This document shows positions 57,367 to 64,000 of a stretch of 64,000 nt of DNA, piece after piece. Position numbers and translations under genes: made by a program. Positions within the stretch are counted from its first letter, which is position 1; each line of letters starts with the position of its first letter. The notes below the pieces were generated by a model. The model was not told where the DNA came from. It did not search any database and was given only the letters and a program-made list of their open reading frames with translations. Origin of the DNA: JANQMX01 sp965247175 (lineage in GTDB: Bacteria; Pseudomonadota; Alphaproteobacteria; Kiloniellales; DSM-21159); assembly GCA_965247175.1 (NCBI GenBank), contig OZ252006.1:3410001-3474000 (forward strand), in the 5' to 3' direction.

Positions 57367-57681
57367 GGTGGTGAGGCCCTCCCGATGCCTGTTGGATTTC
57401 TTGCCGGCACTCTATGCGGTCGGCCGCCGAGGCGCAAAGTTGTGGGTGTTCTCGCGTGGCACAAGACCTCAAACTGTCACCCCGGCCCACGAGCCGGGGT
57501 CCATGTCGATGCTTGGCACGGGCCGATGAATGGTTCCCGGCTCACGGCCTTCGCTGACGCGAAGTCCGCGTCCGGGATGACAGTCGGAGAGTGGCTGCGG
57601 ACATCGCCGCACCACAGGCTGTCACCCCGGCCTTGAGCCGGGTTCCATGTCGACGCCGGGCTCGGAACAGCGGGTTACAGC
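57367..57681. repeat. 315-bp gap with composite repeats
   Basis: Elements at 57475-57582 (TGTCACCCCGGCCCACGAGC ... GCGTCCGGGATGACA) and 57620-57649 (GTCACCCCGG...GGTTCCAT) are seen. No gene is present. They lie between the dienelactone hydrolase start and the end of the GIY-YIG gene. Confidence 0.78.
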
Positions 57682-57969
57682 TCAAAGCCTGAGCGTCGTG
57701 TAGAGGTCGAGCCAGTGAGGGTTGTCGCGTTCGATCAGCTCGATCTTCCAGTCCCGCTGCCATCGCTTCAGCCGCTTCTCTTGCAGAATGGCCGCCTCGA
57801 TCGACTCGTGAGTCTCGAAATAGACGAGCTGCTTTGTGCCGTGCCGCTTGGTGAAGCCATCGGCCAAGCCTTCTTTATGCTCGTAGACACGCCGCAGGAG
57901 ATCGTTGGTCACGCCGACGTAGAGTGTCCCGCGCTCTTTGTTGGATAGTATGTAGACATAATAGGCCAC
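57682..57969 (-). CDS. GIY-YIG nuclease superfamily protein (UPF0213-like)
   Basis: 95 residues. The family signature is intact: YYVYILSNKERGTLYVGVTN (GIY-YIG as VYI/LYVG), R at EHKEGLADGFTKRHG and a late ETHESIEAAILQEKRLKRW. These single-domain proteins are small cytoplasmic nucleases of unclear role in bacteria. The gene is bounded on both sides by composite palindromic repeats of the same family, which is intriguing given the nuclease fold. Confidence 0.85.
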   Translation of the reverse strand: MAYYVYILSNKERGTLYVGVTNDLLRRVYEHKEGLADGFTKRHGTKQLVYFETHESIEAAILQEKRLKRWQRDWKIELIERDNPHWLDLYTTLRL

Positions 57970-58247
57970 CCACCGAGCCTACTTGATCCATGGTTCCCGG
58001 CTCACAGTCTTCGCTGACGCGAAGCCTGCGTCCGGGATGACGTTCTGAGAGGTAGCGCAGACGTTGCTATACCAAAGACTGTCACCCCGGCCTTGAGCCC
58101 GGGCCCATGTCGACGCTTGGCGCGGGCTGAGGAATGGTTCCCGGCTCACGGACTTCGCTGATGCGAAGCCCGCGTCCGGGATGACAAGAGGAGGGGCGCG
58201 CCGACATTGCACCACTCACTGTCACCCAGGCTCCCTAACCCAACCCC
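57970..58247. repeat. 278-bp gap with composite repeats
   Basis: Elements at 57989-58041 (ATGGTTCCCGGCTCACAGTC ... GTCCGGGATGACG) and 58080-58186 (TGTCACCCCGGCCTTGAGCC ... GCGTCCGGGATGACA) are present. The latter is a close copy of 57475-57582 and 31735-31829. No gene is seen. Confidence 0.78.
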
Positions 58248-58705
58248 CTACAACAACCAGCTCGGTGAGCCTTCCAGGTCGAGCAGCTTCTTCTTGGTGT
58301 CGAGTCCGCCCAGGCCGGAGAAGCCGCCGGGCTTGCCGCCGGCGGCGAGCACCCGGTGGCAGGGGATGATCACCGGAATGGGGTTGGAGCCGCAGGCCGA
58401 GCCGACGGCGCGGGCGCAACCCTCCAGCGCCTCGGCGATCTCGCCATAGCTCTTGGTCTCGCCATAGGGAATGGCCTGCATGGCCCGGTAGACCTGCTTC
58501 TGGAAGTCGGTGCCCCTGGGCGCCAGCGGCAGATCGAAATCCTGCCGCGTGCCGTCGAAGTAGGCGCGGAGCTGGCGGGCCGCCTCGCGCAGCAGCGGGG
58601 AGGCGGCCTCGTCGTTCGTCGTGCCGCTTTCGCTCCAGGTCAGGGCCGTGATGGCACCGTCGGCTTCATGGAGAGTCAGCGGCCCGACGGGCGTGTCGGG
58701 TACGG

Positions 58706-58724
<19 letters not shown>
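58248..58724 (-). CDS. ogt: Methylated-DNA--protein-cysteine methyltransferase
   Basis: 158 residues from GTG 58724, which overlaps the end of the thioredoxin-domain gene by 19 bases. The acceptor C122 is in PVIIPCHRVLAAGG, with the arginine-finger region FQKQVYRAMQAIPYGETKSY and ACGSNPIP before it. It repairs O6-alkylguanine by moving the alkyl group to its cysteine and is then inactive. The overlap suggests joint translation with its upstream gene. Confidence 0.92.
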
Positions 58725-60751
<2,027 letters not shown>

Positions 60752-60986
60752 GATGGGGAAACCTCTCACGTGGTGCGTCTTCTAGGGACGCTTGTCGGAT
60801 GGCGGCGGGGCGGGTGCTTGCACAACGGGGCCGTGCTCTTGATATAGCGAGGGCGGGGGCGATCTGAAGACGTGTGGCGGCTGCGGTCGCGCCTCCAGCG
60901 GCAAGAAAGTCGGATTTCCGCATTCTCAGCGCGGAGATTCAGATAAAAGTGGTTTGGTGAACGCAAGAACACGCAAAGGTAAGGGC

Positions 60987-61574
60987 ATGGGACACATGGC
61001 GGATCTGGATCTTCTTCTCTCTCGGCAGTCGGTGTCACCGCGCCTGTTGGAGGAGCCTGTGCCAAGCGAGGCGGAGCTCGAACGGGCCTTTCAGGTGGCG
61101 TTGCATGCGCCGGACCACGGCGGTTTGCAGCCCTGGCGCTTTCGCATTGTCCGCGGGGAGAACCGCCACAAGCTGGGTGATCTCTATGCCGAGGCCCTGA
61201 AGCGCAAGACGCCGGATGCGACCGAGCAGCAGATCGAGGCCGCGCGGCAGAAGCCGCTGCGCGCGCCCATGGTGATCGTCGTGTTGGCCAAGGTCACCAC
61301 CGACAATCCCAAGGTCCCGCCCGTCGAGCAGATCGTCTCAGCGGGCGCTGCCGTTCAGAACATGCTGAACTGCTTCCACGCCATGGGTTACGGCGCGATG
61401 CTGGTGACCGGTGTGCCGGCTTACGACGAGGGCGTGCGCGCGGCTTTCGGCCTGGCCGACGACGACGCGCTGATCGGCTTCCTCAATGTCGGCACGTGTG
61501 CCGACATGCCGGCCCTGCGCGAGCGCAAGGCACCGGCCGGCTACGTCGAGGAGTGGGGTGGCCCGGCGGCATGA
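60987..61574 (+). CDS. Nitroreductase family protein (YdjA-like)
   Basis: 195 residues from ATG 60987. FMN contacts typical of the family are SRQSVSPRLLEEPVPS, then HAPDHGGLQPWRFRIVRGEN, VSAGAAVQNMLNCFHAMGYG and the closing AFGLADDDALIGFLNVGT. YdjA-like members are small and reduce nitro compounds weakly with NAD(P)H. It lies opposite the thioredoxin-domain gene, and overlaps nothing; mnmE follows after 25 bases on the same strand. Confidence 0.88.
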   Translation: MGHMADLDLLLSRQSVSPRLLEEPVPSEAELERAFQVALHAPDHGGLQPWRFRIVRGENRHKLGDLYAEALKRKTPDATEQQIEAARQKPLRAPMVIVVLAKVTTDNPKVPPVEQIVSAGAAVQNMLNCFHAMGYGAMLVTGVPAYDEGVRAAFGLADDDALIGFLNVGTCADMPALRERKAPAGYVEEWGGPAA

Positions 61575-61599
61575 GCGCCTGCGTGAGCCGGCTTCGAGC

Positions 61600-62955
61600 T
61601 TGACCACCAGCAGCGACACGATCTTTGCCTTGTCCTCGGCGCCCGGCCGCGCCGGCATCGCCGTGCTGCGGGTCAGCGGGCCGGCCACGGCAGCCGCGAT
61701 CGAGGCGCTGACCGGGCAGGTCCCTCCGCCGCCGCGGCAGGCTTGTCTGCGCGCATTCCATAGTCCGGGTGGCGCCGTGATCGACCGGGGTCTGTTGCTC
61801 TGGTTCCCGGGCCCTAAGAGCTTCAGCGGCGAGGACCTGGCTGAGCTGCAGGTGCACGGCGGCCGCGCGGTGGTGCAGGGCCTCTTGGACGCGCTGGCCG
61901 CGCAGCCCGGATGCCGCATCGCCGAGGCCGGCGAGTTCACCCGCCGCGCCTTCGAGGCCGGCAAGCTCGACCTGGCCGAGGTGGAAGGGTTGGCCGATCT
62001 GATCGCCGCCGAGACCGAAGCGCAGCGCAGCCAGGCGCTGCGCCAGGCCGACGGCAGCTTGTCTGGACAAGTGGAGGTTTGGACACGGCAGCTGACCCGC
62101 GCTCTGGCCCACGTGGAGGCGGAGATCGAGTTCCCCGACGAGGAGATCGGTGAGGATCTCGACCCGGAAATCGGCAAGATCGTTGCGGAAGTGGAACGAG
62201 AGGTTGGACTGGCGCTGGCCGACCGCGGAGTGGGGGAGCGCCTGCGCGAGGGCTTCTCGGCTGTGCTGCTGGGAGCGCCCAACGTCGGCAAGTCGAGCCT
62301 GATGAACCGCCTGGCCGCGCGGGACGTGGCCATCGTCTCGGAAGAGGCGGGCACCACCCGCGATGTCATCGAGGTCAGCCTCGACCTCGGCGGCTATCCG
62401 CTCACCCTGGCCGACACGGCGGGACTGCGCTCGGCGGCGGAGGTTGAGTCGATCGGAGCCATAGAACGGGAGGGCATGCGCCGCTCGCTCGAGCGGGCCG
62501 AGTCGGCGGACCTCACCATTGAGGTGCGGGATGCCACGGAGGACATGGAGACTGTTCGGTCAGCGACCGAAGGCCCGGAGCCGGGGCAGTTTATCGTCCT
62601 GAACAAGATCGATCTTTCTCCGACGGAGTCAGCCTGTTTGTGTGAGACCGGGAAGATGATCGCCGTCTCGGCTAAGACGGGCGAGGGGCTCGACCGCTTG
62701 ATCGAGGCGCTGCAGGATCGGCTGCGGGATCTCTCGGAGATCGGGAAGACCTCCCCGGTCATCACCCGGGCGCGCCACCGCTTGGCGCTCGAGGACGGCC
62801 GCGCGGCGTTGGTCCGGGGGCAGGGGTCTGACTCGCCGGAGCTCTTCGCCGAAGACCTTCGTCTGGCCCTGCGGGCGCTCGGTCGCATCGTCGGCCGGGT
62901 CGATGTGGAGGACGTGCTCGATTTCGTCTTCCGCGACTTCTGCATCGGCAAGTAG
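61600..62955 (+). CDS. mnmE: tRNA uridine-5-carboxymethylaminomethyl GTPase MnmE
   Basis: 451 residues from TTG 61600; no ATG or GTG is available in frame at the right place, and this length is normal. The N-terminal folate-binding domain is followed by a G domain with GAPNVGKS at 225-232, DTAGLR, and NKID, and the C-terminal CIGK carries the catalytic cysteine. With MnmG it modifies the wobble uridine of certain tRNAs. The order mnmE-mnmG-rsmG-parA-parB is conserved near origins; only the first two are in view. Confidence 0.95.
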   Translation: MTTSSDTIFALSSAPGRAGIAVLRVSGPATAAAIEALTGQVPPPPRQACLRAFHSPGGAVIDRGLLLWFPGPKSFSGEDLAELQVHGGRAVVQGLLDALAAQPGCRIAEAGEFTRRAFEAGKLDLAEVEGLADLIAAETEAQRSQALRQADGSLSGQVEVWTRQLTRALAHVEAEIEFPDEEIGEDLDPEIGKIVAEVEREVGLALADRGVGERLREGFSAVLLGAPNVGKSSLMNRLAARDVAIVSEEAGTTRDVIEVSLDLGGYPLTLADTAGLRSAAEVESIGAIEREGMRRSLERAESADLTIEVRDATEDMETVRSATEGPEPGQFIVLNKIDLSPTESACLCETGKMIAVSAKTGEGLDRLIEALQDRLRDLSEIGKTSPVITRARHRLALEDGRAALVRGQGSDSPELFAEDLRLALRALGRIVGRVDVEDVLDFVFRDFCIGK

Positions 62956-62958
62956 GAA

Positions 62959-62974
62959 TGTTTCACGTGAAACA
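62959..62974. promoter_or_regulatory. parS centromere site (perfect)
   Basis: TGTTTCACGTGAAACA is a perfect 16-bp palindrome, and the wider ATG...CAT (62958-62975) extends it to 18 bp. It matches the bacterial ParB/Spo0J parS consensus exactly. It lies in the 76-bp gap between mnmE and mnmG, upstream of where rsmG-parA-parB are expected, and about 14 kb from the candidate oriC. It is the only such site I find here. Confidence 0.92.
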
Positions 62975-63031
62975 TTTGGGACCTCCGTCTCCTCGCTTGA
63001 CTTGGAAAGACCCGATCCTAAAGTCCGCGCC

Positions 63032-64000
63032 ATGGCGACTTGTGATGTAATTGTTGTTGGCGGCGGGCATGCCGGCTGCGAGGCCGCGGCGGCTGCCGCG
63101 CGCATGGGCGCGCGCACCCTGCTGGTCACCCAAGACCCGGCGACCGTAGGCGTGATGTCCTGCAACCCGGCCATCGGCGGGTTGGGGAAGGGGCATCTGG
63201 TGCGGGAGATCGATGCCCTCGACGGCATCATGGGCCGCGCCATCGACCGCTCCGGGATCCAGTTCCGTCTGCTCAACCGCAGCAAGGGTCCGGCGGTGCG
63301 TGGGCCGCGCGCCCAAGCCGACCGGGCGCTCTATCGCCAAGCCATTCAGGCGCTGCTGGCAGAGCAGCCCAACCTGGAGATTCATGCCGGCGCCGTTGAG
63401 GACCTGCTGCTCGATGGGGCAGGGCGCTGCGTCGGTGTCGTCACCGGGGCGGGCGAAGAGCTCCGAGCCGCCGCCGTCGTCTTGACCACGGGCACCTTTC
63501 TGCGTGGCGTCATTCATATGGGCGAGCAGCGCATTCCGGCTGGCCGGGCAGGGGAAGCGCCGTCGCTCGGACTCTCCGACACACTGGACCGGGCCGGCTT
63601 CGCGCTCGGTCGTCTGAAGACCGGAACTCCGCCGCGGCTCGACGGGCGGACGATCGACTATGCCGGGCTGGAGGTGCAGCCGGGCGACGATCCGCCGGAA
63701 CCTTTCTCGACGCTGACCGCGCGCATCGAGGTGCCGCAGACGGTCTGCCACATCACCCATACCTCGCCGGAAGGCCACGATTTGATTCGCGCCAACTTGC
63801 ACCGGGCGCCGATCTACTCCGGGCAGATCGAGTCGAGCGGCCCGCGCTACTGCCCCTCCATCGAGGATAAGGTCGTGCGTTTCGCCGACCGGCCCCGGCA
63901 TCAGATCTTCCTCGAGCCCGAGGGCCTGGAGGATGACACCGTTTATCCCAACGGCATCTCGACGTCTTTGCCGGAGGAAGTTCAGCAGGAACTGCTCAAG
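63032..64000 (+). CDS. mnmG: tRNA uridine-5-carboxymethylaminomethyl enzyme MnmG (5' part)
   Basis: The frame begins ATG 63032 and is open at the right edge, giving 323 of about 620 residues. The FAD-binding GGGHAGCEAA is at 10-19, MSCNPAIGGLGKGHLVREID follows near residue 50, and the QADRALYRQAIQALLAEQPN and GRLKTGTPPRLDGRTIDY blocks are typical. It works with MnmE on tRNA wobble uridines. The parS site lies 57 bases upstream of its start. The missing second half is outside the window. Confidence 0.95.
   Translation, partial: MATCDVIVVGGGHAGCEAAAAAARMGARTLLVTQDPATVGVMSCNPAIGGLGKGHLVREIDALDGIMGRAIDRSGIQFRLLNRSKGPAVRGPRAQADRALYRQAIQALLAEQPNLEIHAGAVEDLLLDGAGRCVGVVTGAGEELRAAAVVLTTGTFLRGVIHMGEQRIPAGRAGEAPSLGLSDTLDRAGFALGRLKTGTPPRLDGRTIDYAGLEVQPGDDPPEPFSTLTARIEVPQTVCHITHTSPEGHDLIRANLHRAPIYSGQIESSGPRYCPSIEDKVVRFADRPRHQIFLEPEGLEDDTVYPNGISTSLPEEVQQELLK

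Overview
The window reads as a high-GC alphaproteobacterial chromosome, most likely Rhodospirillales or Kiloniellales-like. Evidence is the gene order fxsA, secB, dnaQ, coaE, aroE, maf, PPSR-type kinase, hemE, hemH, hemJ, rho, mnmE, mnmG, together with a Tim44/MltA/Smr set, and protein sequences of alphaproteobacterial type. Genes are dense, and intergenic regions carry many copies of GC-rich palindromic repeats. I see no rRNA, tRNA, insertion sequence, prophage or CRISPR array.

Region 1 (1-32 kb) is accessory. It holds MFS and DMT carriers, each beside a regulator or in a short operon, and a TetR gene with two clear palindromic operators. A saccharopine-dehydrogenase-like / FGE-like / DCC-protein group is preceded by a DUF2269 remnant. 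Next come a tandem cytochrome P460 pair facing a LysR gene and a 1133-residue RCC1-RTX protein. These are followed by a LysR / orphan TRAP binding protein pair, a GlxA-type regulator facing an isochorismatase-like hydrolase, and a QseBC-like two-component operon ending in a YgiW-like OB-fold protein. The region closes with an oligopeptidase B-like protease, cobT facing cobS and a phosphatase, and a SYLF protein.

Region 2 (32-48 kb) carries the conserved origin-left genes, mostly on the minus strand: Smr, MltA, Tim44-like, DnaQ, CoaE, AroE, Maf and a PPSR-type regulatory kinase, with fxsA and secB on the plus strand. Two islets interrupt it: a cupin gene plus lutCBA between mltA and smr, and an MFS/DMT/LysR set between secB and dnaQ that is flanked by long direct repeats.

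Region 3 (48.2-64 kb) starts at a 412-bp gap with DnaA-box-like TTATCCCC motifs and an AT-rich tract next to hemE. In Caulobacter the replication origin lies beside hemE, and here gene direction switches from mostly minus to mostly plus at this gap, so it is my candidate oriC. Heme genes and rho follow, then about 8 kb of stress and repair genes, then mnmE and the start of mnmG. A perfect 16-bp parS (TGTTTCACGTGAAACA) sits between mnmE and mnmG. The window therefore appears to span the chromosome origin and part of its segregation locus.

Two repeat families stand out: 50-165 bp composite palindromes that start TGTCAYCC and end GGRTGACA, and an 18-bp imperfect palindrome with at least seven copies. 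Several genes end inside these repeats. All functional calls come from motif recognition and context by eye; no database search was run.
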